DNA from: Monodelphis domestica | Taxonomy: Eukaryota; Chordata; Mammalia; Didelphimorphia; Didelphidae | NCBI RefSeq assembly: GCF_027887165.1 | Contig: NC_077233.1 | Coordinates: 180,815,207-180,879,206 of the forward strand | DNA length: 64,000 nt | Reading direction: 5' to 3' | Part shown: piece by piece, positions 20,741 to 32,714 of the stretch | Numbering within the stretch: the first letter of the stretch is position 1 | Layout of the letters: the number at the start of each line of letters is the position of its first letter | Position numbers and translations under genes: made by a program | The notes under the pieces: generated by a model | Told to the model about the DNA's origin: nothing | Database searches by the model: none | Seen by the model: only the letters and a program-made list of their open reading frames with translations

Positions 20741-21964
20741 TAAAAAAGTGATTAAATTCATCTCTCAGAAGGCAGGGCACTGGCAGGTGGTGGGATTAAT
20801 AAACATTTTAGAGTCAATAAAGTTCTTAGATCCCTTTTCCATCTATGTAGGAGTACAGATAAAGGTATTGGGTGCTAATGTGACAAAAATAGGCATAAAG
20901 GGAGGGAGGGAAGAACAAGGGGAGTGAACGATGGGGATGGGATGGGGGTGTAAAAGTTTGTCCAAGTTCATGAGCTTGTTCAGGTCCAGCTTCATCCCCT
21001 TACATGAAATCCACAAGGGTAGTATCCGCACAGAACCTACTGCCTAGGCTCTTGCCAACTATACACCACAGCAGTGAGCTCAAGAGAGCCTGGGAGAGTG
21101 GCTTTTATAGGTCACTCTCTCAGAGAAAGCCAGAGGGAGGATGACATTGGGCCAATAGCCTGGAAAAGGCCAGTCTGTTTTGGGAAAGGAGGAGAACAGC
21201 TCTTTCTTCACTTGCAGTATTCCATTTAGGATAATTAAGCCAGAAGCATATGACTAGGCAATGAGATTTGGCTTTTTAAAAATGAAAATTAATCATCCCC
21301 ATTGATTTTTTCCTTTTTTTCACTATTTGTCTTTTGGATGTCTACAACTACAGCCTGCCGCAGGGTGTGTGAATAATAAAACAACATTAATTAAAAGGCT
21401 GAAATATATTTTAGAAGATACCCAGTGGCAGTAAGAATGAGGCAGATAAAATTAGCACAAAATCGGAAATAACAGTCACTAGTGGCTGGTCCCTTTCGGC
21501 TTGGCCAGTCTAAAAAGAGAAGTCTAGTACTACTGACAACTAGTACTCTAAGCCAATGACTCAGAATTTGTGTTTTGATTTTTCATTTAGGTGTTGAATA
21601 AAAAGTGGTTCTTGGCAATTATATGGGAGTACCATGTTTTCTCAAGCAAGCAATTAGTCTAGGCTATAGTCAATTGTGGATCCTTAATAGCAATTGACCT
21701 CCTTCCTCTCCACTTTAGAGGGCTAGATCTAAAAGATTATTTGTATCAGTAAACCTGTTGAAATGTCTAGTGATCACACAAAGGATGTTAATATACAAAC
21801 AGACAAACATAAATACAACCCAATGATTAGCTTTATGAACCAGAAGGTAAACACAAGTATAATTTTTTTCTTTGTCCAACTTTACAAATATTATGACAGC
21901 ATCTTAATAATGGCTCTCAAGGAAGGAGACAACATGGCTCTTTTTTTTTTTAAGTCAAGAAGCA
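20741..21964. other. Unassigned DNA
   Basis: No transposon or exon is recognised. A G-rich stretch at 20880-20950 ('gggatgggatgggggtgt') could be locally structured. Confidence 0.35.
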
Positions 21965-22710
21965 TTTATTAAGCTCCTTCCATATATGTGCCAGGTGCAG
22001 CTTTGGCAAACTTTCCCCCAGTGCCTAGAAGGCAAATTCAAGCTCTCTGTGAGCCCCTGCATTACTGAAGAGAGCTGAGGGAGGAAATGCTTGCTTTCAA
22101 CAGCAGGACAGAGGGGTGGGGAATGCAAAAATGCCTTGAGGACTGGGAAGAGGGGGAACAGAGCAGCAACTTGGGTGCCAGCTCCACATGGGTGCCACGC
22201 CTTTGCCAATGCTGTGCTAGGGTTATGAAGAAAGGTATAAATAGTTCCTGCTCTTGAAGGGCTCACAGTCCACTGGGGGAGACAACATATAAACAACTAT
22301 GGAAAAAAAGGTATAAACAAGATAAAGTTGGAGGCAATCAATAAAAGGAAGGTATTAAAGTTAAGGAGGATCAAGCAAGTCTTCCTGCAGAAAGAGGAAC
22401 CTTGGTAACATGTGAATGAAGTTAGGGAAGCCAGGAGGTAAAGATAAAAAGAGAGAAAATTTCAGGATGTGGAACAACCAGGAAAAATGTCCAGAGTCTG
22501 GAGATGGAGTATCTTGTGCAAGGAACAGGAAGGATGTCAGTGCCAGGATCATGGAGAGGGGAATAAGTAGTAAGAAGACTAGAAATAGGAAGGAACTGGC
22601 TATGAAGGATTTAAAAAGACAAACAGAGATTTAACATTTGATACAGGCGGTGGTGGGGAGCTACTAAAGTTTGTTGAATATGGGGATAATATGAAAGCTA
22701 TGCTTTATTT
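21965..22710 (-). mobile_element. L2 LINE 3' UTR and ORF2 end, antisense, with internal insertion
   Basis: It begins with 'gcatttattaagctccttcc' and, after an insertion at about 21998-22214, continues with 'agggctcacagtccactggg'. Downstream sequence such as 'gtcttcctgcagaaagagga' and 'ggagctactaaagtttgttg' corresponds to the antisense of more upstream L2. It is cut off by the HAL1-like element near 22710. Confidence 0.7.
21998..22214. mobile_element. About 215-bp insertion in L2, possibly hAT-like
   Basis: This block interrupts an otherwise continuous L2. Its ends, 'cagctttggcaaac' and 'gcctttgccaatgctg', are partly inverted and resemble hAT-type termini. The 8-bp flanks do not match well, so the class is uncertain. 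Confidence 0.35.
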
Positions 22711-23994
22711 TCCCCATTACTATTATTTTGTTATCTATTTACATCTGTAACTCATTTGCTACTTCCTTTAAACATCTAAATGCTATAACACTTGGTACAC
22801 ACAGGCCCATTATTGATAATGCTTCACTATTCATGGTTCCCCTCCACTCCCCAATATGATATAGTTAGCCTATTTATCCCATTCACAGTCAGTATCATAG
22901 TTACTATCTGCATTTCCAACTACTTCATTCCTCCTCACTCTTTGTCCCCCTTTTCCTTTCTTTCTGTTGTATCTTTCTTCAGATGTCCTGTTACCTTGAT
23001 TAGTAGCTCTCTAATTGGCATCCCTTCCTTGAAATCCTTTCTCCTTTTGCTAACCTGGTTCCAAATTGGTCCACCTTTCCAAAAGTCCCTCATCCTCTCT
23101 CCTTTACCTTTTAATTCTTATTTTATTCATCTTTAAAAAAAACTCTTCCTGACAGAGATATGGAGGCAGAGTCAAGATGGCAGCTTAGAGACAGCAACAA
23201 CTCAGACCTTCATAAACCCTTTCTCGCCAGTCAAAAACACAATGCTTCCTGGGGACTGAAAACCAAATTTCACAACAGGATGGAGCTAGGGAATTCCTGG
23301 ACCCAACTTAAAAGGCACCCCCCCAAAAAAAAACCTGAACTCTAGAACACATGGGTTTAAGAGGAAGGAAAAAGGAAGGTCCCAGGACCCCTCTACCACC
23401 TACAGCACTGAGCCTCTAGTGGTGGCTGGAATCTCTGGGCTAACAAGAGTATTAGTCTGGAGGGAGTACTGTGCCGGCAAAGCTGTGCCATTCTCAGGGC
23501 ATAGAGCACAGGTGGCATAGAGGCAGCTTGAGGAGAAGTATAGAGAAGGCAGCCCAGTCACAGCCAAGATACTCCATCTTTCCCCCCCCTCCCTTTCTGG
23601 AGGTTTTGGCCTCAGGGCACATCTAGCTTTGCAGATCAGATCCTCTGCCCTGGCTCAATCTCATCAATAGGGCAGATAAGAAGCCTTTAGGAGGCAGGGA
23701 AACTCAAGAACCAACACCCCTCCCCTACAGACTGATCTGAGAGCCTTGCTGACTAAGCCCCAAGGGCAAAAGCTACAACACACCAAAGGCAACAACCTTG
23801 ACAACAGGGCAGGAAGCCCAGCTCCTTTTTGGATTCTGTTGTCAGCCTGGGAAGATCTGATAACACAATCAATCAGCAGAACAGAGAAGAAGCCCCTTTA
23901 GGACAGAACAGCCCAAACCCACAGATCCAGCACATAATGAAAGGAACAAGACTAGAGGCAACTATGGGGTGGGGCAGGGGGAGAAGGGTAAAAT

Positions 23995-24766
23995 ATGAGT
24001 AAACAACAGAAAAAGAAAAAAGAAATTACAATTGACAGCTTCTATCTAGGCAATGAACAAAGAGCAAATGAAACAGAGGAAGATCAAGGAATACCAAGCA
24101 TAAACACAGAAACTCCATTGAATTGGACACAGGGTTTGGCAGAACTTAAAATGCAATTAAGAGAGTCTGAAAACAACTGGGAAAAGAACTTAAAAAGCAA
24201 AATGAATCATCTAGAAACAGAAAATTAATCAGCTTGAAAATGAGGCAAAGGAGATGAATGATCAGAAGGAAAAGGATGACCAAAAAGCTAGGGACAAAAT
24301 CCAGTCTTTAAAAACTAGAATCCAACAACTAGAAGCAAATGATTTTACAAGGCAGCAGGAAACTATAAAACAAAATTAAAAGAATGAAAAAAATGAGGAA
24401 AATATAAAATATTTCATCCACAAAATGGAAGATTTAGAAAACAGATCCAGGAGAGACAACTTAAGAATCATTGGTCTACTGGAAGATCATGACAACAGAA
24501 AAAGACTGGACATCATTCTACAGGAAATTATCCAAGAAAACTTCCCCTACATTCCAGAGCAAGAGGGAAAAGTGAAGATTGAAAGAATCCACAGAGCACC
24601 TCCTATACTTAATCACCAACTGACAATAGCCAGGAATGTTATAGCAAAATTCCAGGACTACCAGACCAAGGGAAAAAATATTACTAGCTGCTAAGAAGAA
24701 GTCATTAAGATACCATGGAAAGATAGTTAGGATAACACAGGATCTGCCTACATCTACACTGAAGAA
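23995..24766 (+). pseudogene. L1 ORF1 remnant (RNA-binding protein), disrupted
   Basis: ORF1p binds L1 RNA and forms trimers. The frame opens at 23995 (MSKQQKKKK) and shows a heptad-rich region. It stops at 24226 and continues in another frame with further stops to 24424. A third segment carries the RRM-like domain (MEDLENRSRRDNLRIIGL, then IHRAPPILNHQLTIARNVI) at 24425-24690. A frameshift near 24675 leads into KILLAAKKKSLRYHGK. The C-terminal end is missing at the deletion junction near 24765. Confidence 0.85.
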
Positions 24767-26500
24767 GGCAGGAGTCACAATCATGATATCTGACAAAGCC
24801 AAACTAAAAATAGATCTAGTTAAAAGAGATAGGGAAGGTAATTACATCCTGATAAAAGCCAGTATAGACAATGAAGAAATATCAGTATTCAACATGTATG
24901 CACCAAATGACATAGCATCCAAATTTCTAAAGGAGAAACTAGTGGAGCTCAAGGATGAAATAGATAGAAAAACTATACTAGTTGGAGACCTGAACCTTCC
25001 TCTATCAGAACTAGATAAATCAAACTAAAAAATAAATAAGAAAGAGGTAAGAGAAGTGAATGAAATCTTAGAAAAATTAGAGTTAGTAGATATGTGGAGA
25101 AAAATAAATAGGGACACAAGGGAATACACCTTCTTTTCAGCAGCACATGGTACACCATACACTAGGGTATAAAAACATTGCAAACAAGTGCAAAAGAGCA
25201 GAAATAATAAATGCAACCTATTCAGATCACAATGCAATAAAAACAACAATTAGTAAGGGTACATGGAGAGGCAAATCAAAAATTAATTGGAAATTAAATA
25301 ATAGGATACTCCAAAATCAGTTAGTTAAAGAAGAAATCATAGAAATGATATTCAGGGAAATAATTGAAAAAAAGTGAAGGAAGGTGGCCTTGCAGTATCA
25401 GATCTCAAACTATACTGTAAAGCAGTGGTCATCAAAACAATATGATATTGACTGCAAAACAGAAGGAAGGATCAGTGGAATAGACTTGGAGTAAGTGACT
25501 CCAGCAAGACAGTCCATGATAAGCCCAAAGAACCCAACTTTTGGGATAAAAATCCACTATTTGATAGAAAGTGCTGGGAAAATTGGAAGACAGTGTGGGA
25601 GAGATTGGGTTTGGATCAACATCTCACACCTTCCACCAAGATAAACTCAGAATGGGTGAATTACTTGAATATAAGGAAGGAAACTATAAGTAAATTAGGT
25701 GAACACAGAATAGTATACATATCAGACCTCTGGGAAAGGAAAGTTTTTAAGACCAAGCAAGAGAAAAAATTACAAAATGTAAAATAAATAATTTTGATTA
25801 CATTAAATTAAAACTTTTTTTTGTACAAACAAAACCAATGCAACCAAAATTAGAAGGGAAGCAACAAATTGGGGCAACAATCTTTATAACAAAAACCTCT
25901 GACAGAGGTCTAATTATTCAAATTCATGGATAAATCAATGGTACAAAAAATCAAGCCATTTTCCAATTGACAAATGGGCAAGGGACATGAATAGGCAATT
26001 TTCAGATAAAGAAATCAAAACTATTAATAAGCACATGAAAAAGTGTTCTAAATCTCTTATAATCAGAGAAATGCAAATCAAAACAACTCTGAGGTACCAT
26101 GTCACACCTAGTAGATTGGCTAACATGACAGCAAAGGAAAGTAATGAATGTTGGAGGGGATATGGCAAAGTTGAGACATTAATGCACTGCTGATGGAGTT
26201 GTGAATTGATCCAACCATTCTGGAGGACAATTTGGAACTATGCCCAAAGGGTACTAAAAAACTGTCTGTCCTTTGATCCAGCCATAGCGCTGCTGGGTTT
26301 GTACCTCAAAGAGATAATAAGGAAAAAGACTTGTACAAGAATATTCATAGCTGTGCTCTTCATGGTGGCAAAAAATTGGAAAATGAGGGGACGCCTCCAA
26401 TTGGGGCATGGCTGAACAAATTGTGGTATATGTTGGTGATGGAATACTATTGTGCTCAAAGGAATAATGAACTGGAGGAATTCCATGTGAACTGGAATGA
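24766..26500 (+). pseudogene. L1 ORF2 remnant lacking the reverse transcriptase core
   Basis: ORF2p normally carries an AP-type endonuclease, a reverse transcriptase and a cysteine-rich C-terminus. Here the second half of the endonuclease is visible (VFNMYAPND and ILVGDLNLPLS at 24880-25010; YSDHNAIKTTI near 25220). At about 25376 the sequence jumps to a region past the RT catalytic motifs. It then runs to the C-terminal domain (HMKKCSKSLIIREMQIKTT, CWRGYGKVETLMHCWW-type region, FDPAIALLGLY). Several stops are present. It cannot encode an active enzyme. Confidence 0.88.
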
Positions 26501-27569
26501 CCTCTAGGAATTGATGCAGAGTGAAAGGAGCAGAACCAGGAGAACAAAGAGTGATACACTGAGGTACAATCAAATGTAATGGACTTCTCCACTAGTGGCA
26601 ATGCAGTGATCCAGAACAACTCAGAAGGATTTAAGTGAAAGAACACTATCCACATTTATAGAGGAAAAACTGTGGGAGTAGAAACACAGAAGAAAAACAA
26701 CTGCTTGGTTACATGGGTGGATGGGGATATGATTGGGGATAAAGACTCTAAATGATCATCCTAGTGCAAACATCAACAACATGGAAATAGGTTTTGATCA
26801 AGGATATTTGTAAAATCCATTGGAATTGTGTGTCAGCTATAGGATGGGATTGGGGGAGGGGACGGAAAATATATGATTCTTGTAACCAAGGAAAAATGTT
26901 CCAAATTGATTAATTAAATAAAGCTTTCAAAAACAAAAAAAACAAAAAACCCTTCCTTATCCCCCAACTGTGCCCTCCTATTTCTTGATATGATTTCATT
27001 TCTAAAAAATCCTTCACCTAACTTGTTCTAAAAGTTAGTCCCCCTCACCTTATACCTGTACTTCTCCAAATGTGCTCCCCTATAGGTATCCGTCCCTTTT
27101 CTTATCCCCTCACCTTCCTTGCTATAAACCCACCCTCCCTTCTCTTATTCCCTAAGTATCTGCCAACGGAACTCCTAGTCCCTTATCCAAACCCACTTCC
27201 CTCTTGTTTCTCTGTATATTAAGAAGATTTTTACCCTTGTATTTTCAATGTTGTTTTCTCTTTATCCCAGATCTGATGAGAGAGTACTACCAGCCCTCCA
27301 CTCCCCCCTTCTCTTTTCCATAGCAGGTCTCCTACTCCTTCCTCCTTCATATGAGGAATTTGTTCCACCTTACCTTCTCCCCTGGTATACTTGACTATCA
27401 TTTTAACTCATTCTATTACTTTTACCTTGACCTTGAGTCTTCCATCCATACAGATTGCTTCAAAATACCCAGACAATGATGCCATTCTCAGGAGCCATAG
27501 ATGACATTTTCTCATACCTTTTGGTTGCTTATAATTAATCTTTCATTATTACCTTTATATGTTTCTTAC

Positions 27570-28110
27570 AGATCAAATTTTCTACCAAGATCTGGGTTTT
27601 TCCTCAGGAAGAGTTGAAACTCCTTTAGTTCATTAAATATCCACTTTTTTATTTTGAATAATTATTCTCAGCTCTGCTGGGTATGTTATCATTGTTCAGT
27701 TCTTTTGCTCTATGAAATATTGTGTTCTATGACATGTATTCTTTTAAAGTTGTAGCTGCTAAATCTTGTGTTGTTCTAACTGTAGCTCCATAATATTTAA
27801 TTTTTTTCCTTTATTGCTTATAGTATTTTCTCCTTAACCTGGGAGATATGGAATTTAACAGTGATGTTCCTGTGGATTTTCATCCTTTGGTCTCTTTTAG
27901 GTAGTGATTGTGGTTTCTTTTAATTTCTATTTTGACCTCTAGTTCTAGAATTCCTGGGCAATTTTCCTGGATAATTTCTTGAAAAATGGTGTCTAAACTC
28001 CTTTTTTTTTATCATAACTTTCTGGGAAGACAAGAATTTTTATATTGTCTCTCCTATTTTCCAAATTGATTGTTTTTGTGATTAGATGTTACATATCTTT
28101 TCTATTATTT
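27570..28110 (-). pseudogene. ORF1 remnant of the HAL1-like element
   Basis: Minus-strand reading recovers ORF1-type blocks: an RRM-like start resembling DNIKILVFPESYDKKK, LDTIFQEIIQENCPGILE, and a C-terminal ELKEFQLFLRKNPDLGRKFDL. Frameshifts and stops lie between them. The domain order matches L1 ORF1p, and no endonuclease or reverse transcriptase follows. Confidence 0.7.
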
Positions 28111-28806
28111 CATTCTTTTGATATTATTTTATTATTTCTTTTTTTCTTAGGAATCATTAGCCACTTCTGGTCAACCTCCCCTCATGGAAGTAACCAGGGA
28201 CTCCACTCTTCTGGGAGTGAACACAGCTGAAGTCTCTCATTAGTGTGCATTCCTTCCCACTTTCATCTCTCCTATTGCCTCAGCCTAGCACAGAGCAGGT
28301 GTCTAGTCCATGTTTGTTGCGCTCTCAGAGTCCCTCATTTGTTAGAAGTGAGGTCTCAGGAAGTGGCACCTGCTAATTCTGTGTTGTCTACTCCCACAGT
28401 TCCTAGCTGTGGGCCAGCAGGGTCCTCCAGAGCTGAGGCTTCAGTTAATACAGCTGCTCCTAGAACTCTCCACTTGTAGAACCCAGTGGCAGTCTGGGCT
28501 GTAAACTTGGGGTCAGTGAACAAGGTGAGATTGCTAGCAGCTCCTTCTCTGAGAGGCTGACTTGCTGATTCCATGTTTTTTTTTTTTTGCTCTGGATCTG
28601 CCACCAAGACTTGTAGTAGTGGGATTGAGACTGGGAAACCAGAAACCTTCTTCCCTAGTTGCCTCTGGCTGTTCAGCTTCATTCCCAACCCCTGTCTGCT
28701 TTTTCCAATTTTAGCATTGAATATGTGGAGTTCTTCTTTATCATTTGTGGAGGGCATTAAAAGGGCAAAAAAGCTTCACACCCTACTCATCCATCTTCCA
28801 ACACGA

Positions 28807-30479
28807 TTCCTTTAATAAGCAAGTTATAAGGGTGGAAACTGAAATGTTAAGAATACCCAAGTTTACCAATTGACTGAACTCAGGGCCAATTTCAAACTAT
28901 TCATGGGCTCTGGAGGTAGCATTTCCTCATGTGAGCTACTCTCTATTATTTATCTTAGAAAGAGTGTAAATGAACAGGGTATGGAAGGACTGCATACTAG
29001 GGAAATTAGAATCTGTATTTTGTATGGTAATTAGAAGGCAGGTGGTAATGAAATCTCAGGGTTTGTTAGAAAAGACAAAATCCCATACAGGAGGAAGAGG
29101 CATTTATATAAGAGAATGAAATTAATCCTCCATGGTTATTACTGTCTAGAGAAAAACTGAGGAAATCCTGGAAGCCAACACATTTCCATAAAACATACCC
29201 AGATGTTGTCTTCCTGACAAAAAAAAAACAAACAAACATCTAAAGCCTTAGAGTTAGCACTAAGAACCCAAGGATCCTCTCTTGCTTTCCTTTTGCCATT
29301 AGAGAAAACTTTTAGTGAGTTTCTGGGGGCTTTAAGATCTCACCAGTATGACCACAGGGACTGATTTTTGAGACCATATCAAACTTTGGTGGAGAGATTA
29401 AATTTGAGAGTGCCCTAAATACCTTCCCTATTCAACTTTATCACTTTCTACTTTCCAACAAAGACTCTCTGTTTGGACTAGATGTTTCTGAGGTTTATTT
29501 CCGCTTTAACATTTTATGACCATTTTCTCCCATTCTATGAGTTTAGCTGTAGTACAGATGACAATTATAATGTAGTCTCAGTACCCAGACAAGCCTACTG
29601 AAGGGTGCCCAACTTCTACCTCAAACTTAACCACTGCCACTTAGAGATCAGCGCAATGGAAGAGCCATCTATCACCTGTTCTGATCCCAAGGTACATTTA
29701 TTTCTGTTGTCACTAAGCTTCTTACCACTGTCTTTGGTTCCTGCTTATAAATGTTTAAAAATACTCACTCGATGCACAGTGGGGATTATATCCTCTCTCA
29801 TTTCCTAAATGAAAAGCAACTCATGCATTATTCAGAAAAATATTGTATTATTGAACAAAGGATGGGCACATTCATTCCCTATTATGCATTCAGGTCTTTC
29901 TCTACCCTTTTAGTGAATAGCACATATCTCATCAGGACTCTGCAGAGGGGTTTTTGTAAACAAAGGCAGAGATCAAAGTTGGCCTATTCAAATATATGGC
30001 AAAATTAAGAGATCACCAATAAGAGAAAATGGTTTCTTACAAAGCAATAGCATAGAAAGAATTTCTAATATATTTACCTGGCAGGGTTGAAAGGTGTCCA
30101 ACTTACAAAAATGGCACTCAGGAGCAAAGGGGTGACATTCCACAAAGGTGAATAGTTGCTAAAGTTTGCCTTCAATACTTTTACCTTCCCCTTCTTCTGC
30201 CCTTTCTACTTGGTTTTCTCTTGCTTCCTCTCTGATCACTCTCTTTTAAAGAGGAAAACATCTAGGAAACTACATTATAGTGAAGAATTAATACCTTCTC
30301 AGAGGTGTGTGCAGTTTTTTTTTTTAAAGGAAGACATCTGGAAAGGGCAAAACCTAGTCCAAAGGGACAAATGATTAATGGTGAAAAACTGCATAGAATT
30401 TGGGTGGAAGAGCTCTTCTGGCATAGGCATAGTATTTATGATACCCTTCAATTCACACTATATTGACTTTTTCATACTA
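28807..30479. other. Unassigned DNA
   Basis: Nearly 1.7 kb with no recognised transposon. The small frames at 29605-29808, 29751-30008 and 30156-30374 have no recognisable domain and overlap each other, so I do not call genes. This is one of the larger repeat-free parts of the window. Confidence 0.4.
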
Positions 30480-30700
30480 AAAGAATCATAAAATCCAAGA
30501 ATTTTGAATCTAGAAGAGAGACAGTTTAGTTCAGTCTATTTATCAAAAGGCATGAAAAAGTGGTTACTGTATTTTAGGAACTGTGTTAAATTCTAGGAAT
30601 ACTGTAGAAATGAAAGCAGAATGAAGAGTCCCTACCCTCCCGAAGCTTATGTTCTTAAGGGAAGAAGACAATATCACAGGGAACTGAAAAAGGAAAGTGT
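30480..30700 (-). mobile_element. MIR3 tail and L2 3' end, antisense, degraded
   Basis: A short L3-like tail at 30485-30545 ('aatcataaaatccaagaatt') is followed by a weak antisense L2 3' end at 30550-30700 ('aactgtgttaaattctagga', 'cgaagcttatgttcttaagg'). Confidence 0.5.
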
Positions 30701-30924
30701 GGCAAAGGTGTTGTAGAGAGAGTTATTACTGTAGCCAGTAGAGGAATGAGAGATTAGCTTGGCCTGGCCAACTTTCCTTAAATGGAGATACTAGGAGGAG
30801 GCAATCAGATAGAGAAGCCTCAGGGGTACAGGGTACTTCCAGTGTGTGAATTCTGGAGCTGGGGAGTGCTTTTAGGATAAAGAACATGATATAAAATGGC
30901 TAGAGCAGCCTGAAGAGGAATGTC

Positions 30925-31030
30925 TTTTATAGATGAGGAACTTGAAGCCCAGAGAGTGATTTGCTCAAGGTCATGAAGCTAATGAGTGACAGAGCTGGGA
31001 CTGGAAACTGGGCCTCTGAAACTGCATTAG
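30925..31030 (-). mobile_element. MIR SINE, antisense
   Basis: Contains 'ttttatagatgaggaacttg', 'tttgctcaaggtcatgaagc' and 'gtgacagagctgggactgga'. Clear antisense MIR core. Confidence 0.75.
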
Positions 31031-31134
31031 GATAGTTCCCAAATTAAAAAACTCTGTAGCTGATATATTCTTGCCAGCTGAATCTTCTGTTTAGAATGTA
31101 ATCCAGTCAGTACTTCTGAGGCATGCATGGGATA

Positions 31135-31290
31135 TTTATATAATAATTCATGTTTATGTAGTATTTTATCATAATATTACATTTATTAAATAATGTTATA
31201 AAATAAAATTATAATAATTAATATAATAGTTCATGTGATATAATAATATATTTGTTAAATTATATAAAATAATATGCAATATATGATTTC
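31135..31290. repeat. AT-rich tract
   Basis: About 150 bp of almost only A and T, with irregular ATAATA and TTATATAA runs. Confidence 0.8.
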
Positions 31291-31299
31291 ATACAAAGA

Positions 31300-31495
31300 T
31301 AATAGTAGTTCCCATTAACAGAGTTCTTTGAGACCTGTGAAGTATAGTATTTACAATATCCTGAGAGTGATTGTCTAAGAATACTCATTCTACAGATGAA
31401 TATGCTGAAGCAAAGTCCTTCATCTTAAGCTATATAGTTAATCAATTTTAGAGCTGGGATTTGTCTTCAGTTCTCTTTTAACTCTGAGCCGGGGG
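31300..31495 (-). mobile_element. MIR3/THER-type SINE, antisense
   Basis: Contains 'agataatagtagttcccatt', 'attctacagatgaatatgct' and 'agctgggatttgtcttcagt'. Confidence 0.55.
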
Positions 31496-31563
31496 TTCTT
31501 TCTATATGATTACATAGGTTTCAGTGACTTTGGTTTCTTAAAAGTAATCTTAATCAGGTTGGA

Positions 31564-31565
<2 letters not shown>

Positions 31566-31610
<45 letters not shown>
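31566..31610. repeat. (TG)22 microsatellite
   Basis: An uninterrupted TG run. Such pure runs are usually polymorphic. Confidence 0.98.
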
Positions 31611-31612
<2 letters not shown>

Positions 31613-31799
31613 GGGGACACAGGAAGAATTAGAAATGCCACACTAAAGGACAAAATACAGTTTTTATCTTTGGTGTTCTAGTATTCCCCTTTTAGCATCA
31701 TCTTCTTCATTTTTTCTTGAATTCTCCTCTTCCTCCCAACTCCTTTTCACTTAATTTTAGGGATGAACCCTTTTAAGGGGAGATGAATTTTTAATTTGG

Positions 31800-32045
31800 T
31801 ATCACAGTAAAATAGAACTCTGGGCTTAGAGTCAGCAAGACCTGAATTCAAATCCAACTTCAGACCCTAACTGTGCAACTGTGACTGTTTGCCTTAGTTT
31901 CCTCAGTTGTAAAATGGGGCTAAATAATAGTGCTTACCTTGTAGAATTGTTGTAAGAATCAAATTTGTATTTGTATTGTATTGTTTTGTATTTGTAAAAA
32001 GCATTTAGCAAAATGCCTGGCACAGAGGTAATGCATAAATATTAT
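31800..32045 (+). mobile_element. MIR-type SINE, nearly full length
   Basis: The head 'gaattcaaatccaacttcag' is followed by 'ttagtttcctcagttgtaaa', 'ttgtagaattgttgtaagaa' and an L2-like end 'atgcctggcacagaggtaat'. A short 'ttgtattgtattgttttgta' expansion lies inside it. Confidence 0.7.
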
Positions 32046-32474
32046 TCTTTCTCTTCCAACAATAACCCCAAATTTTCCTTGGGGCAATGCAGTTTACAGA
32101 AGATTCTCACTCCCATTCTTTCATTTGATATTCATAACAGCCCCATGAGGCACCTAGGTTATAATGCTTTGGATAGACTCCTCATCTTATCTCCCAGGGA
32201 TTTAGGTGTGCATCTGTAAAATGGGACAGGAATTTTTGTTTTGCTTTCTTTGTGGGATTGCTGTGAGGAGTTAATGGTAGCAAATGTAAAATATTCTTTG
32301 AAAAGTTCAGAATGCTATGTATATAGAAGACATCATTATTATTTAAAAAGGGTAAATGATACAGAAACTCCAGCTGTTAAGGCTCAGCAAGTTGCTACTT
32401 TAAGGAGAGATATTAACAGAAGAAGAAATAGACTACCTGTAAAATCAAAACTCATCTTCAACTAGGTTAATTAA
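32046..32474. other. Mostly unassigned DNA with weak MIR traces
   Basis: A weak MIR3-like stretch may lie at 32060-32240 ('tcatttgatattcataacag'; 'catctgtaaaatgggac'). Nothing else is recognised. Confidence 0.35.
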
Positions 32475-32640
32475 GCTAGTTCAATTAAGCAAGCAATCAT
32501 TAAGTACCTACAAGGAAGTATTGGACTAGGTGATGGGGATACAAAGTTGAAAAATAATACATTCCCTGTCTTTAAGGATCTGATAGAAGGGATTAACCCT
32601 ATAGACAAATGCAGGTAAGTGACAGAAGATAGCATATGAA
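32475..32640 (-). mobile_element. L2 LINE 3' end, antisense
   Basis: Contains 'aagcaatcattaagtaccta', 'ggtgatggggatacaaagtt' and 'ccctgtctttaaggatctga'. Confidence 0.65.
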
Positions 32641-32714
32641 AGAACTAAGAAAGTATGAAAAGTGAACAATCACTTTCCCCTGGAGTTTGAGGGAAAATGA
32701 GGGAAGATTCCTAG

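Larger units (their letters stand above)
23151..26943 (+). mobile_element. L1 retrotransposon with two large internal deletions
   Basis: The element has a 5' end ('ggaggcagagtcaagatggc'), ORF1, parts of ORF2, a 3' UTR and an A-rich tail with 'aattaaataaag'. The flanks 23137-23150 and 26944-26957 match in 13 of 14 bases, so it inserted as one unit into the HAL1-like element. At about 3.8 kb it is far shorter than a full L1. The missing parts are the ORF1 C-terminus plus ORF2 start, and the reverse transcriptase core. Confidence 0.92.
22711..28806 (-). mobile_element. HAL1-like (half-L1) element, antisense, interrupted by L1
   Basis: On the minus strand the order is a 5' UTR (28806 to about 28150), an L1 ORF1-related region (about 28110-27570), then a long purine-rich segment with no ORF2 similarity. 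That segment continues on the far side of the inserted L1 (23150-22711). An element with ORF1 but no ORF2 is the layout of HAL1. Alternatively it is an L1 whose ORF2 was deleted. The 5' end motif at 28780-28806 ('ttggaagatggatgagtagg' on the minus strand) resembles L1 promoters. Confidence 0.6.

Noticed and set aside
22792-23136. 114-codon frame as a membrane protein
   Set aside because: It lies in the pyrimidine-rich strand of the HAL1-like 3' part; composition explains it.
28243-28815. Three overlapping frames of 78-133 codons
   Set aside because: They lie in the 5' UTR of the antisense HAL1-like element; no domain.
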